Source: Aporrectodea caliginosa
Taxonomy: Eukaryota; Annelida; Clitellata; Crassiclitellata; Lumbricidae
Assembly (NCBI GenBank): GCA_020284085.1
Contig: JACEVL010000062.1
Coordinates: 3,791,110-3,855,109, forward strand
DNA length: 64,000 nucleotides
Reading direction: 5' to 3'
This document shows positions 34,887-47,147 of the stretch, one piece after another (position 1 is the stretch's first letter; each line of letters opens with the position of its first letter). Made by a program: the position numbers and the translations under genes. Below the pieces are notes generated by a model. The model worked only from the letters and a program-made list of their open reading frames with translations, was not told where the DNA came from and did no database searches.

Positions 34887-35139
34887 TCTGCAGCTATAGG
34901 CTTACACGTGTTACCGGACACTTTGATAACCTTGCAGCAACATGCCTACCCTAGTTTATGATAAACCAACCGCGGTTATGGACAGTCCTTGAAGGATACA
35001 TAGGCCCAAAAAGGCTTACCTTGCTAACTTAGCAGACTTGGCGCAGGCTAAACATTCTCTTAAACTCTAAACAGGTCTATCATTTCTTCTCAGTAAATAA
35101 AATTCCACATCTTTCTCTGATTATGTGGCTCTATATTGT

Positions 35140-35470
35140 CTTCATTAATTCATTCTGGGGATTTATATTGCACCTCTTCAAGGAGAATACTCAGAGGTAC
35201 TCCCGACACGGTCAGACTGAACAGGTCTTAGGTTAGTATAGATTATAGAACGTGTCCGAGAGGGTAATGGGAAGCAGAGGCAATTCCACAGGGAGCTCAT
35301 TCCAACCCGTCGGGCCTACCCCTGCACTGGGCTTGCAGTTCTGCATGGTAGCTGTGCGGTCAAACGGGGCTATGAGCACCCCCCCCAGCAGGGCGAAGAG
35401 AGCGACAACCCTTCGCGCCCGATACAGGATGACAGAAGTCCCGCAGATAGGTTGGGACAAGACCCAGCTG
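35140..35470 (-). mobile_element. LINE 3' end (minus strand)
   Basis: The minus frame reads VGPTGWNELPVELPLLP, the usual reverse-transcriptase C-terminal landmark (G...WN-LP...), followed by a 3' UTR with CTCTGAGTATTCTCC, CTTGAAGAGGTGC and AATATAAATCCC. It is the same family as 3585-3870. Confidence 0.65.
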
Positions 35471-35844
35471 GTATCGCCACACCAGAGAGGCAGTCCCGTA
35501 TAAGTAGGATTATATATAAAGCAATGTACTAGAGACCGTGATCAACTATGTGCGTTTTAAATTCCTCATCATATTGGATCTATAGGTTTTATAATACTTA
35601 GATTAATACGCTCAAAGGTGTGGTGCGTGGATAGGTTATTAAGTAAGAACTCGATCGTAATACAATCTGTTCAGTGCCAGGTCACACATTATGCAGACGT
35701 CTGAAGATGATGGTTATCTGACAACAATAACAACACATTTTTCAGCCATCCTATGTATCGACTATTTTGATTATTACTCCCACCAGTCGATCGAAATAGT
35801 TAATCGATCCACATGCCTATTATCTATCATCGATTCGTCCATCA

Positions 35845-36180
35845 TCATTGCCATCCCCACCCCATATCATTCACCTCAGGCTCCTCTACCACCCCAAGTC
35901 TTTCCACTCAAAACTGAAGTCTCACCTTCTCCAGACTTCGTATACCCTGACTCCTCTGATCCTCCGCCTTCCAATTCTTCTCGACCTAAATTACATTCGC
36001 CTTAGCAGCTACTCTGCCTCCTCTCTTGATCTGGACCCCTTGGAAACCGGACTCGGACTTCCTTTGGACTATCCTTCTGAAACCCCTCTGACTTGACGCA
36101 GCGCTCGTGAATAAGCTGGTGCCCTGCGTCTGGCTTTCGGATGGCGCTTTGGAATTTTTAAGTTTACGATTACGATGCCT
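35845..36180 (+). mobile_element. LINE 3' end (plus strand)
   Basis: Frames here encode FHSKLKSHLLQTSYT, matching FHSKLKTLLFHKSYP of the long LINE at 42216-43826. It is followed by the CCCCTCTGACTTGACGCAGC tail and ends TTTACGATTACGAT, the same terminal unit as the long LINE. A short worn copy of its 3' UTR is at 7365-7500. Confidence 0.75.
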
Positions 36181-36554
36181 AAAGCAATTATGCTTAATCG
36201 AATAAGTATCGCGATAGACAGTTAATAATAATTCTAGTCTGCAATCCGAGTTTAAAGAGTCCAATGATGAAGTCACAGAAGTGGTATAGTGGTCTATATC
36301 TGAAGTCACATTCCGCCACTCATGTCACTTCATAATGTGTCATTAGGCTACCTAAATTACCATGCTAAAGTACTAACAATGTAGAACAACACAAGTGAGG
36401 ACAAAAGATCGTGAACATAACTCATATAGGCCACGTTCATGTCGGTGGTAAGCTTATGAATCACATCCTTTATCGTTTTAGCGGTCCAGTGGTTTATTCA
36501 AAGCGCCCAGTAACAGTCTGCTCACCGTTAAACTGTATAATAATATTATACGGG

Positions 36555-36770
36555 TACGCGATAGCATAATGGTACTCGTGTTGGACCGTCAACCAGGAGG
36601 TCAAAGATTCAAATCCCTGCCAAGACATGAAGGCATATCAAGATTTCTTGTCCACTACCTCCCCTAGCGACCTCGGCTTTGAAATGAGTACATGAACCTT
36701 ACAATGATGGTGGGAAAATCAAACTCTGAGAGAACGGACTGATCTCATATGCTGAGCTAAGAACATTAAG
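36555..36770 (+). mobile_element. Decayed tRNA-SINE fragment
   Basis: GATAGCATAATGGTACTCGT (A-box-like) and AAGATTCAAATCCCTGCC (B-box-like) lie at tRNA spacing, followed by a body of unknown origin. No tail is visible. Confidence 0.45.
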
Positions 36771-37153
36771 TCGTGAGCATTGCTCAGCCACGACTACCTC
36801 ACTGGACGAGCGCAGACGACTGCTGTTCTTCATCTGTACATTTCACCTCAGTCGCCATTTCTGGGATCTAAGAACAACACATCGCAGACTTTTCGCGACA
36901 TAAAACCATTGTTTCTTTGGCCCGTATATGTAGGCCTACGTGCGTAAATACATACGTACATGTACATTTTTTTCTATATTTAGACATAGACCTATATACA
37001 CCCACACCACAAACATACACACGCTGACGTCTACTGTACAAAGGAAACCGGCAAATGAAAGCCACTGAAGAAATAAGCACCCATTCACCTTCTCAAACAT
37101 GTATTTGCATATCTGTTAACAGTTGGCCTATCGGACTACTTTGTACTGCGCTC

Positions 37154-37154
<1 letters not shown>

Positions 37155-37234
<80 letters not shown>
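37155..37234. repeat. (AT)n microsatellite
   Basis: About 39 uninterrupted AT dinucleotides, encoding a spurious Tyr-Ile frame. Confidence 0.97.
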
Positions 37235-37236
<2 letters not shown>

Positions 37237-37259
37237 TGATGGACAGTTTGAAAGGCATG

Positions 37260-38540
37260 ATTGATTTATTGGCTTTGTGGTGTCGAGTCCCTTTGTCTGA
37301 GGAGATGTGCGTCAGTCATCATTGGCTGTCGATCGTAATCGAAACAAAGTCAATCTCCTCTGCCTCCATCTTCTGATGCTGCTGCTGAATCTGAACAGGG
37401 CAAGGAAGAGGAGACCTAGAGGTGTCGGATCCTCTGGTAGGGGCCTCATAGGACGAGGCATTTGGCGCAACAAATATGGCTTACCTATAGGCTATAGCTC
37501 ATCCTAGCTAGAACTATCAAATACAGCTATCGATAGACCAGGAATACATTTTGTTTATATGATGCCAATGCTGTTAGTCATCAAGATTATATAAAAATAT
37601 ATACATAAATAATTATGCATTATAGAGACTTGGAATAAACATGCATGAGAAGCGAGTAAATGACAAATTAACAAAATCATGGGAGTCGTTAATGCACAGC
37701 TGATGACGTTAGGAACGGCTGGTGGTGCTGCTGATGATAATCATAATAATGAAATATATGTATACTTACACATGGATGCCATGTCAAAGTTTAGACTCGT
37801 CACGACAAGCACGTGAACCAAAATTGTTTCAAGTTTCATAGGCCAACATATTGTAGCCTAACATCCTTATCAATCAAAGTAGGTCATAGGCCTCAACATA
37901 GTAAACGGAAGATAGACTAGTAAAGCGCTGAATGTTTTAATGAATCACAGCTTGTTGAAACCTATAGTCCCAAGAACACGATTAGATATATAGGCCAAGT
38001 CTTCTATGACTATGTAATAACAGCATGGTCCTCCACAGCCGCTAGGAGGGTCTTTGAATATGCGTCTTTAAATTAGGACCACACTAAGCTACAAGTGGCA
38101 ACAAGCTGTGGAGAATCCGGAACTAGAATTCAGGGCGCAGTGGTAGCGGGGTCTAGAAATTAAAAAAACGTATGGGAACAACATCAGCCAGTTTAGGGGT
38201 AACTACTCCCTCTCTGAGTCACTGACACTGCAGACCCAGTTAACATGCAGCTGTCACACACATAGCCATCCAGCACATCCTCATATTTCATAAGCAGATC
38301 GAATTCCAAAGAGAGGCAAAGGCCTGTTCCGAAAGATATATTAATTGTGACCAGCCAAGGCAACCATTAGTGACAAAAGGCTCGTCTATTATTATCGGCT
38401 TGCATGGTATAAAGGCCTATAAATTTATGAATATGAGTAACCTACATATCACCTCACAGTTCTGCCAATTGTTTCGCGTGTTATGCAATCGGTTGGTCAC
38501 TCTACTCGTCAGTCTGCAGTTCACTAACAATAGACTGTGG
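37260..38540. other. No gene recognised
   Basis: The frame at 37307-37507 (Arg/Gly-rich end) has no family match that I recognise and no clear splice context. The remainder is AT-rich, with no repeat family I can name. Confidence 0.4.
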
Positions 38541-38574
38541 CTATAAATCTGTTATAGTTGACGATTGATTCATC

Positions 38575-38673
38575 ATGCAGTTCAGTATAATATTCATTCT
38601 CTTTCTCTTTCTTTCTGTCATGACTATCCTTTTCAGTCTCTTGTTCATCGGAAGCATGCGAAATATTTGGTAA
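38575..38673 (+). CDS. Possible 32-aa hydrophobic micropeptide ORF (speculative)
   Basis: ATG to TAA encodes 32 residues, almost all in one Phe/Leu/Ile-rich stretch that could form a single membrane helix, ending in SMRNIW. A TATA-like CTATAAAT lies at 38541-38548 and AATAAA at 38701-38706, only 28 bp after the stop. The TATA-to-ATG spacing leaves almost no 5' leader, which argues against this exact arrangement. Chance ORFs of this length are common. I do not recognise a family; small Ca-pump regulators have a similar size and composition but no sequence match is claimed. Confidence 0.2.
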   Translation: MQFSIIFILFLFLSVMTILFSLLFIGSMRNIW

Positions 38674-39740
38674 ATGTTAACGACTCCATTTGGTCGAAAA
38701 AATAAAGACTTCAATTATTATAGACTGTAGGCCTATAGGACATTCGCCCTAAATAACCTATTACAAGTACACTTTTATTTACCACTGACCTCATCTTCTC
38801 AACGTTTGTTGGTTTCTTAACGCCACTTTACTGGTCCATTATACCAACATTCCGAATTCATTCTAGACGCTGTAGATCCTATTCAATCTCTGCATCTATA
38901 GACTTGGAAACTCGTGCACTGTTATGGGCGAGACCTAATTGGGTCGTCGTCATCAGCTATCAACTACTCTAGGCCGGAGATGGTACACGCACACATGCAC
39001 GCAGTCTCAGGTTCCGGGACTGAAATAGACAACGTCACGCATCATTGATGCACATAAACTCAGCCATTCCAGATGCAGGGAGATCTTGTAGCTCGTCCAT
39101 TGAACACGTGACTTAAACACTGGTGCTACATAAAGTCACACAGGTCTCTTCATTGTGGACAGTAGTTTCTGGTGTTTAACGACATCTAGTGGCTGTCAGG
39201 GCCATTGACGTCGACCTCCTCCTCCTCCAAGCTTGGGACTGGCACCACCTGGCACTATTGAAACGGACTTGTAGTGGCGGAGTTTTCATTGTGGGCCACA
39301 TTATATGCATGTTTATTTATAGCCTAATCTTCCGAACAGCCGGACCTCTCAACAATCCGATTCAAGCAGCGCAAGAGAACGCTACAGCCGATCGGATCTG
39401 TGCCTCTCTTCCTTTGTCCCTGTGGTTCTTGGCGTTAAGCAGTAACCGAGAGGCCCAGAAGTTTAGTATTTAATCTGAAGGATGGAGAAGATATACAACC
39501 TTTCCCTCAACCACTATGTTTTTCATTTTAAAACTGGGCCTAGAGTTCTGGACCGATAACTAATTGCTATTAATTTGAATTAGTCAGCGATAGTTTTGTG
39601 AAAACAAAGGCGATTGTCAGTAGATGAGAGGCTGACAATGACCACTTACTGACTGCTCTAAACCTTTTCGCCCGAATCCAGTAGAATAGAGTTAAACAGA
39701 AAACAATTTCGAAGTACGGTGGTTACAGAAATAACCAAGG

Positions 39741-40735
39741 ATGAATTTCAGTGCAGTTTAATAGAATTTTGATTGTTTAATTGCTGCTTAATTAAAGGCA
39801 TGCAGTTCTTATTTTGAGCCTTTGTGAACATTCGGGCGAACACGCAAGATGTAGCCTTTTTTAGCAAGTGCAGTGTAGTGTTTATCCGAATGTCAATCTC
39901 AATTTTTCTACGTCTATGAATGAATTTCAGTGCAGCTTAATAAAAATTTTTGCTCTTTAATTAATGGTAATGCAAGTTCTGATTTGTGGTCCTTGAGAGC
40001 ATTTGGGCAGACACGTATGAAGTAACCTTTTTAAGGTGGAATGTAGTGTTTATCCGAATACCAATCTCAATTTTTCTACGTCGGATGAATTTCAGTGCAG
40101 TTTAATAGAAATTTAAATGCAATTCTTGGAGCCTTTGTGAACATTCGGGCAGGCACGCAAGATGTAGGCCTAACCTTTTTAACAGATATAATACAATACA
40201 ACACAATATAACTGTAATTTGATAATGTCCTCCTTACAAAGTTCAGAAGTGCTCATTGAAGCCGGGCAACCATTAAGAACCATAGACTGAAAGAGGTAAG
40301 TGTTTTCAGTTTAGAGCGAAAGACAGTCTCGCTAAGAGATGGGATGTAGCGTCAATCCAAATGTCAATCTGAATTTTTCTACGTCCACGAATGAATTTTA
40401 GTGCAGTTTAATACAAATTTTTGCTGTTTAATTAATCAATTAAAGGCATGCAGTTCTTATTGGGAGCCTTTGTGAGCATTTTCACAGACACGCAAAATGC
40501 AGCCTTTTTAACAGGTGGGATGTAGTGTTTATCTGAATGTCAATCTTATTTATACGTTAATAAATTAATTTTAGTGCAGTTTAATACAAATTTTTGCTGT
40601 TTAATTAGAGACATGCAGTTCTTAGTTGTGGCCTTTGTGAACGTTCGGGCAGACACGAATGCATTTATAGCAGGTGAAGTGTAGTGTTTATCCGAATGCC
40701 AATCTCAATTATTTTTCTCCGTCGGACGTAGATTT
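39741..40735. repeat. Five-unit ~170-bp minisatellite
   Basis: Units start near 39741, 39920, 40085, 40391 and 40564, each opening with ATGAATTTCAGTGCAGTTTAAT or a variant. Shared later words include GCAGTTCTTATT, CCTTTGTGAACATTCGGGC, GATGTAG-CCTTTTTAAC and TGTAGTGTTTATCCGAATG. Adjacent units differ by substitutions and indels, so the array is old. Unit 3 is split by a LINE end at 40186-40340. Confidence 0.85.
40186..40340 (-). mobile_element. LINE 3' end inserted into the minisatellite
   Basis: About 155 bp interrupts a unit between AACAG and TGGGATGTAG. On the minus strand it resembles the LINE end at 56437-56625: both share TTGCCCGGCTTCAATG and end in TGTATTGTATTATA-like tails. The insertion postdates the array's formation. 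Confidence 0.7.
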
Positions 40736-42060
40736 TTCGTATGATGGGGCCTATAGTTTCGGAAATAGTCTACAGGTGTAAATACTGAAGTCATCAGGTC
40801 CACTGTTGCAAATGAATACACCGACTGTACATCAGACGGCGATGGAGTGTAGGCCTACTGCAGTTCAAACGCCCAAAGGCCAACTGATTGATTATCTTTG
40901 ACACATTAACAAAACGAGCTGCATTGGCTTCCCAGTCGCTGTTAGTGCACTCTCGTCGTTGAAAAGTTAAAGTATAGGCAATCAATGAATGCAAGTCATT
41001 TAATCGCCATCCAGGAGCCTTACCACGGGCTCATTCTATAGGGAATGCACACCCAGTGGCTTGTACTATGGATCTGTACGGCCTGCAGATGCCGCCCCCA
41101 AATCTAAAGGGGAGCATGCCATAAGCATTACAAGACCCCGAAAAACATTCCATTTAATTAGTACTGCGAATGCACTGAAACACAATCTTTGAGGGAATGT
41201 TATTATTAGCCTGCCGCTGGTTTCTTTCCCCCCTCCCCCACTGATTTCGGCGAGAATTGCCCACATGTAGCAGTTGCAAATAGCAAACGGCAATGCTAAG
41301 ACTGATTCAACCAAGAAAAGAGGAAGAAGTATGAATAGTCGAGAAACTAAGAGCAGAAAGAGCAAAGATCATGCGAGTGAGAAAACGGTCGACACAACAA
41401 ATGCTGTAGAAAGCGTAGAAAAGTTCAACTAGGGCATCTCGTTTAATCAAAACCTACCACCAAGCACGCTCTTCATTTTTTGTTTAAAGCATTTATATGG
41501 CGCCACCTGAAAGATGCAGTCTATTTTGGGTTGTTACTCTGCTTCAAGTTAGCGTCTCGTTATAAAACGTATGGCATAATAAAAATATTTGCGAAATTTA
41601 TAGGGCGCTTTGGCGAAAATAAGTTTCCAACATTTTCTAATAAGAGATATCCTAGAGGAGTTCTATGAGCTATTTACATACCCTTGCATCCTATAGGGTT
41701 TTCATAATTAATAAGCAGTGTATGCATACCAACAATTAATTAGGTTAAGTGACATGTAGGCCTACGGACAAGCCCTTCTCTTCGACAAGTGTTCGAGAAG
41801 CACGTGCAGGAAATCAATGACACGAAGACCCTGCGTCGTCTATATATGGACTAGAGCAACTTAGACTGACCTTAGTACAGTTGCTTATCATTGTAACTTG
41901 TCAGAGCTTACTACATCATGTCCCACGCGGGATAGGCCTAACTATCAGCCGCGTATATCTTGGATTATTACTATTATTATTTCTGTTTTATTATTATCCA
42001 TATATAGTACGTCAGCTGTCCTTCAGTTCCAGAGGTTGGGAATTTATGAAGGGCACTTTA

Positions 42061-43812
42061 TCGTAATCGTAATCGTAATCGTAAACTCGATATTTCTACA
42101 GCGCCCACAAAAGCGAAGTCGCGGGAACCAGCTTATTCACAGGCGCTTAACCAAAACAGAATCGATAGGCAGGGGATCAAAATCCAGAGAGTCAGGCAGG
42201 CAGACAGTCAGACGGCTAAGGTGGATGATGCTTAGAGTTGAAATGGCGAGGAAGGTGAGGGGAAGAGAAGGAATCGGGATAGGATTTGTGAAAAAGCAGT
42301 GTTTTCAGTTTTGAGTGGAAGACCTGTGGAGAGATAGCAAGAGGTGAGGTTTTGGTGAGTTCATAGGATGGATCGGATATTTGTCGTAGCACAGGCGGGA
42401 GTTTGTTCCAAAGAGGCGGGACAGCTATGGCTATGGAACGATTTGCAAATTTAAGCGATGAGGTGACGGAAGGGCGGAGCAGTGTGAGGGTGGAAGATGA
42501 ACGGGTTGAACGAAGAGGTTGGACCGAGAACAACTGACGGAGATACGAGGGCTGAGAGGATTGAAGCGTATTGTAGGTGAGAGATAGGACTTTATATTCT
42601 ATTCGTTCAGGAATTTTGAGCCAGTGGAGTGATTTCAAGACAGGTGTGATGTGGTGGTGTTTGGGGGTTTTGGTGACAGCACGGGCGAGGGCATTCTGAA
42701 TGGCTTGGAGGCGATTAATTTGAGTGGTATCTATGTTGAGAAAGAGAGCATTGCAGTAATCTAATTTAGCGTGAACTATTGATGTGGCGATTGTTGATGA
42801 GGTTTTGAAGTCAAGCATAGGGCGAATTCTACGCAGGTCACGGATGTGCATGAAGCAAGAACGGGAAAGATGGGTGATGTGATCGGAAAAGCTAAGATTC
42901 TGGTCAAAAGTCACACCTAGGTTGCGGACAGGAGAATTTGCTATGAATGTGTGAGTGGATACAGAGTCAAGGCTGAGGGAAATAGAGGGATCTGGAATTT
43001 TCTTGAGTTGCTCACGGAGGCCTATAAGAATGAATTCAGTTTTAGAGGGGTTGAGGCACAACATGTTTGAAGTCATCCAGGAGGAGATTTGTTTTACCAC
43101 AACAAGAAGATGATCTATGGAGTCTGCGAAGCTGCTGGGAGAGAATGAAATGAATAATTGGGTGTCGTCAGCGTATAGGTGATGGTCAACTGAGGATGCT
43201 TTGATGAGTGAGCTGAGTGGAGTAGTGTAAAGGATGAACAATAGGGGCCCAAGAACAGAACCTTGCGGAACACCACAGGTGAGAGGGCATGATTGCGATG
43301 AGGTTTCTGGTGTTTTAACAGAGAAAGAGCGGGAAGAGAGATAGGTCTGAATCCAGAGGAGAGCAGTGTCGGTAAAACCGAACCAGGTAGACAGTCTTTG
43401 GAGTAATATGTTGTGGTCAATGGTGTCGAAAGCTGCAGAAATATCAAGGAGGCACAGACAGGAGACTTGTTGATGAGAAATGGCAGAAACAAGTTTATTG
43501 TAGAGGCAAGAGAGAAGGGTTTCGGTTGAGTGCCGCTTGGTAAAACCAGACTGGTGCGGGTTAAGGAGTGAGTTTGAAGTCAGGTAATCATTTATCCGAG
43601 ACAGGACTATGCGTTCGGTTAGTTTAGAGATGAATGACAGGTTGGAGACAGGTCCGTAGTTTGAAAGGATTTCTTTATCAAGTGATGGTTTCTTGAGAAG
43701 TGGAGTGACTAAAGAATGTTTGAAGAGGAGGGGAAAATTGCCAGTAGACAAGGAGAGGTTGATTATTTTGGTGATGATGGGAACGAGAATAGATGAGCAG
43801 TCTTTCAGTAAG
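42061..43812 (-). mobile_element. 5'-truncated CR1/L2-like non-LTR retrotransposon
   Basis: Minus-strand LINE missing its 5' part and endonuclease domain but with reverse transcriptase and 3' end intact. The 3' UTR (42061-42215) ends in four TTACGA units (TCGTAA on the plus strand, 42061-42084), the target-primed tail. The 5' border coincides with a perfect 22-bp hairpin (43785-43834). The frame is still open, so the insertion is relatively young. Confidence 0.9.
42216..43812 (-). CDS. LINE reverse transcriptase (partial, frame open)
   Basis: About 530 residues with no internal stop; the N-terminus is missing because the element is 5'-truncated. Motifs in order: NYGPVSNLSFISKL (fingers), HQSGFTKRHSTETLL, LLDISAAFDTIDHNIL (motif A, catalytic Asp), GVPQGSVLGPLLFILY (motif B), YADDTQLF (motif C, catalytic Asp pair), LNPSKTEFI (motif D), LGVTFD, and the C-terminal ANRSIAIAVPPLWNKLP...FHSKLKTLLFHKSY landmark. 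This fits the CR1/L2/Rex group. It makes cDNA at a nicked target site. Without the endonuclease this copy cannot move by itself. Apparent residues upstream of 43812 come from the inverted hairpin arm and flank. Confidence 0.9.
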
Positions 43813-43834
43813 GAAAGACTGCTCATCTATTCTC
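43785..43834. repeat. Perfect 22-bp inverted repeat at the LINE 5' border
   Basis: GAGAATAGATGAGCAGTCTTTC (43785-43806) and its exact reverse complement (43813-43834) surround a 6-base loop AGTAAG. One arm is LINE coding sequence; the other looks like a snap-back copy made at the end of reverse transcription. Confidence 0.9.
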
Positions 43835-43899
43835 TAGTAGTTTGCGTGTCTATACCTGGCCGGTTGAGCTCCATAATTCTACCTTAGAACACTATGTAT

Positions 43900-44819
43900 T
43901 TCTTTGTCATCATCACCATCTGGTCGCAGACCTCGTCGCTCTAGTGCATGGTTCCCCGTTCCGTACTGCCAGAGTATAGCATGGTAACCTCGCAGTGGTC
44001 GGCCTATCATTACGCAACAGAAGCTTCTTTCATCCTTTCATTGTCTCCATTTCACAAGAGGCTGAAGATCATTCTATTCGATTGTAGTCTTGACCTCTGT
44101 CGGTTCGGGTGCACCTTTGATGAGATTTCTCAAAGAGGTTCTTTATAAAAATGCACTTACAAAGTGCAAAATCAAAGAATGAATAAATTGGAGATTTTTA
44201 TATTACGCCAAATAATAACGTGGGCAACTGTGCACTCTTTATGCAAGCGATAAAGATGTACCGGATTCTGACGATACATTTGAATAGGAATCCCACTGGG
44301 CTAGCTGCATACTAATTAAGAGATTAAGATCAATCGGCGTCGGCCTACAAAAATTAAAATCTGCCATGATGATAGACGTCTATGCTAACCAGCCTTGGAG
44401 TCAGCGCGCGTGGCCATTGAGTGATCGTGCCTGAAGAGAACAAAAGAGGACTTCAAGAGACTATAATGCAACTGAACCGAGGTTTGTTGTCCTTTCTATA
44501 TGACAGTCGAGCACACAGCTGAGTATGTTTAATATTCGGCTGTGACTTTGGTGACTTAACATCCGGTTATAGTCTGCAGCCTCTGTAGGCCTATGTAGAT
44601 ATCATAAACTGTTTCGCCCCAGTCCCTATAGACCTTCGGGCTAGAGCTACCCATTTGTAATATTTTTTGCGCATACTGTAGGGCTGTAGGCTATACAATA
44701 GGTTTAAATATTTGCCTATGTATTGTATATGAATACAAGCGTGGCTATGGCTACCTCTCTTGACTGCTGGAAATAGGTAAAGGCTAGATTTGCTTGCCTA
44801 TTGCATACAGCTCATACTT

Positions 44820-44867
<48 letters not shown>

Positions 44868-46600
44868 AAATATAATATTTCATGCACGTCTATTTGTCTA
44901 CGAGGCAAACTGTTATTATGAAGTCGTATTACTCGCCAATTTCAAAAGAAAAAATTGCTCGGGAATGTTCAATATAGGCCTACATTAAAATCTAACATGT
45001 TGTATACATTCACAATTATTTAGGCCTATATATCATATGTAGGCCTGTAACATATTATTGTTTAAGGCTATGGGTCTATTTAGTGCCCTCCTCTACAGGA
45101 TCTGTTCGATGGTCCCGTGCATCGACACACATGTGATCTAATACATCTAATGTTGACTTATTTAATCAGGTTATGATCATGGAGAGTCAATATAGGGCGC
45201 TCTGTTGAAACAGAGGTTTCAGAAACGGCGGCGTATCTCTGTGCAGAGAAGAAGTGAAGCAGATGTCCTCGTCCATACCCAAGGCAATGCAGTGCATCAA
45301 CCCTACGCGCACACACAATACACATACTTTGTATGAATCATATGTATACAACTGCAATGAGGGCAACCGTAGGCTATGCCCTTTAACAATGACAGATCTA
45401 CACAGACTGCCTATGACACGCATACAATATGACGCCCTGAAGACTATTATATTAGCCCTTGTGAACTACTGTAATCTCACGTTCACAAGTAATACTATTT
45501 TGTTCGTATACAACACGATTATATCTAAAGACTGTGTTAGTGGTTTACCTGAGTAGCGTTTGCAGGTGATCGAGAGGCCCGTTGTTGCCCTTGACCTCAC
45601 TGTTGTCCGATTGGCACCAAGCGCCGCAGTCGTAGACTGAGACAGGTATGGAACAGCGTCACAGACACACTGACGAACTAGACTCGGTCTTAATTAGCCT
45701 CGTATCAATTAGTAATGCAATCGACTAAACCGTCTCCGGTTGAAGGAAACCGTCGAGCAGACTTTCGTGTTGGCCTCTTCTGAGACTATCTCCAGAGAAC
45801 TCGATCTGATCACAGTCCGCAGAAGATCTCCTTCCATCCACACCAACACTCGCAATGACCCCCATATAAATACACACAGAACCAGTTCCCCCCGGCGACC
45901 CCTTGCGTAAACCAGCCAACCAGAGAGCAGCCGAACCGTGAACAAGGTCTTCACTTAAAAGCGAGAAGCCGGCCTACAGTAGTCGCTGCTACTCGCTACA
46001 TCTAACCGTAATTATTAGGCTAATTAACCCTATAAATTAGAGCGTGGCGTAGAGACGAAAGGCGGAGACTACCGTCAGCTACAAGTGCTCCAAAACGACG
46101 TCCTAAACTCATCCAACATAGGAGGTATCGGCGTTGTGGGCCGAACGAACGTATGTCCGCCTACCACGAGATTCGTAACCGTCCGATCAAGCAAGCTTTC
46201 GGCAGATCAGCCAAGGGATTGCCGACAACCAACCACGTGTTTGCAGGCGAGTGTACGCCTGCGGTACACTCACTTGTACACAGACGTAGTGTCGCGTCAG
46301 TGTGTGTGTGCGTGCGTGTGTGTGTGGGTTTGAGCGGCGGCCTAGCATGCCTCGTTGGCTTATGGGTAATTGCGCTTTGATTCAGCGCGTACGTATAGAG
46401 CGCTTGCTGTGGCGCTGACTTCTCGCCAACCGCTGGGCAGCGCTTTGTCTGGGCGCTTGCCCTCTGTCTGCCGTCTTATCTGCCTCTTTATCTCTTCCTC
46501 TTTTGTCTCACTACCCTCCTCTCTCCATCAGTTAGCCCTAGACCTTTCTCTTCCTCGCCCATCCGTGGGCTCTTTTCATTTGCCATACTCTAACTTAGCA
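43900..46600. other. No gene recognised
   Basis: Contains an (AT)n tract (44823-44862), several TAGGCCTA octamers and a plus-strand LINE-like tail at 44125-44165 (TTCTCAAAGAGGTTCTTTATAA). Frames at 45187-45954 and 46085-46400 have no recognisable domain or splice context. Confidence 0.45.
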
Positions 46601-46609
46601 CCCTCTGTT

Positions 46610-46765
46610 TGTCTGTCAGCCTGTCAGTCAGTCAGTCAGTCAGTCAGTCAGTCAGACAGTCAGACAGTCAGTCAGTCAGTCTGTCTGTCTCTCTGTATCT
46701 CTGTCTGTCCGTCTGTCTGTCAGTCAGTCTGTCCTTCAGTTTATCTGTCTGTCTGTGCTTCTCGG
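46610..46765. repeat. (CAGT)n/(CTGT)n compound microsatellite
   Basis: CAGT units in the left part grade into CTGT units on the right, with CAGACAGT variants. It encodes spurious Ser/Val/Cys frames. It is related in unit to the array at 7685. Confidence 0.95.
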
Positions 46766-46857
46766 TTGTTGCTCTTATCGCGCGAAAAAACACTGATAAA
46801 GGTCATTTCCTGTTAGCCATTTTATCCATTACTAGAGGAGACAGTCATCCCACGGCC

Positions 46858-47108
46858 ACGTGTATGAGTTGGGCTCAGTTGAATGAGGCAAGTAATTCCT
46901 CGCACACGGCGAAACATTAATTTTGTAACAAATCTCCTCTTGTCTGATATATCCGCACACGTCACACTTTCACCTTTAGCTGGCTCTTATCCACTTGCCT
47001 AATCTCCATCTCTCCCTCCTTGTAGTCACCTGTTCTTCATCATATCGTCAACGCTTTACCTGTCTCATGCTCCCTCCTCGTCTTTATCCGCCTCCTCATT
47101 TTCACACA
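46858..47108. repeat. Diverged dispersed duplication, copy 1
   Basis: Shares order and wording with 47950-48222: TGTATGAGTTGG, AATTCCTC-CACA, AAACATTAAT, a CACTTT-ACCTTTAGC word, then a pyrimidine-rich tract with TTGTAGTCACCT, CGCTTTACCTGTCTCATG and CGCCTCCTCATT. Non-coding. Confidence 0.6.
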
Positions 47109-47147
47109 GCGGGTCGTTGTAATGTAGCGTAATCGAACATTCTTATA

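Noticed and set aside
37055..37264. 69-aa Ile-Tyr repeat ORF
   Set aside because: Encoded by the AT microsatellite.
46370..46920. Long Ser/Val/Cys-rich frames
   Set aside because: They read through the CAGT/CTGT array and are overlapping frames of the same repeat.
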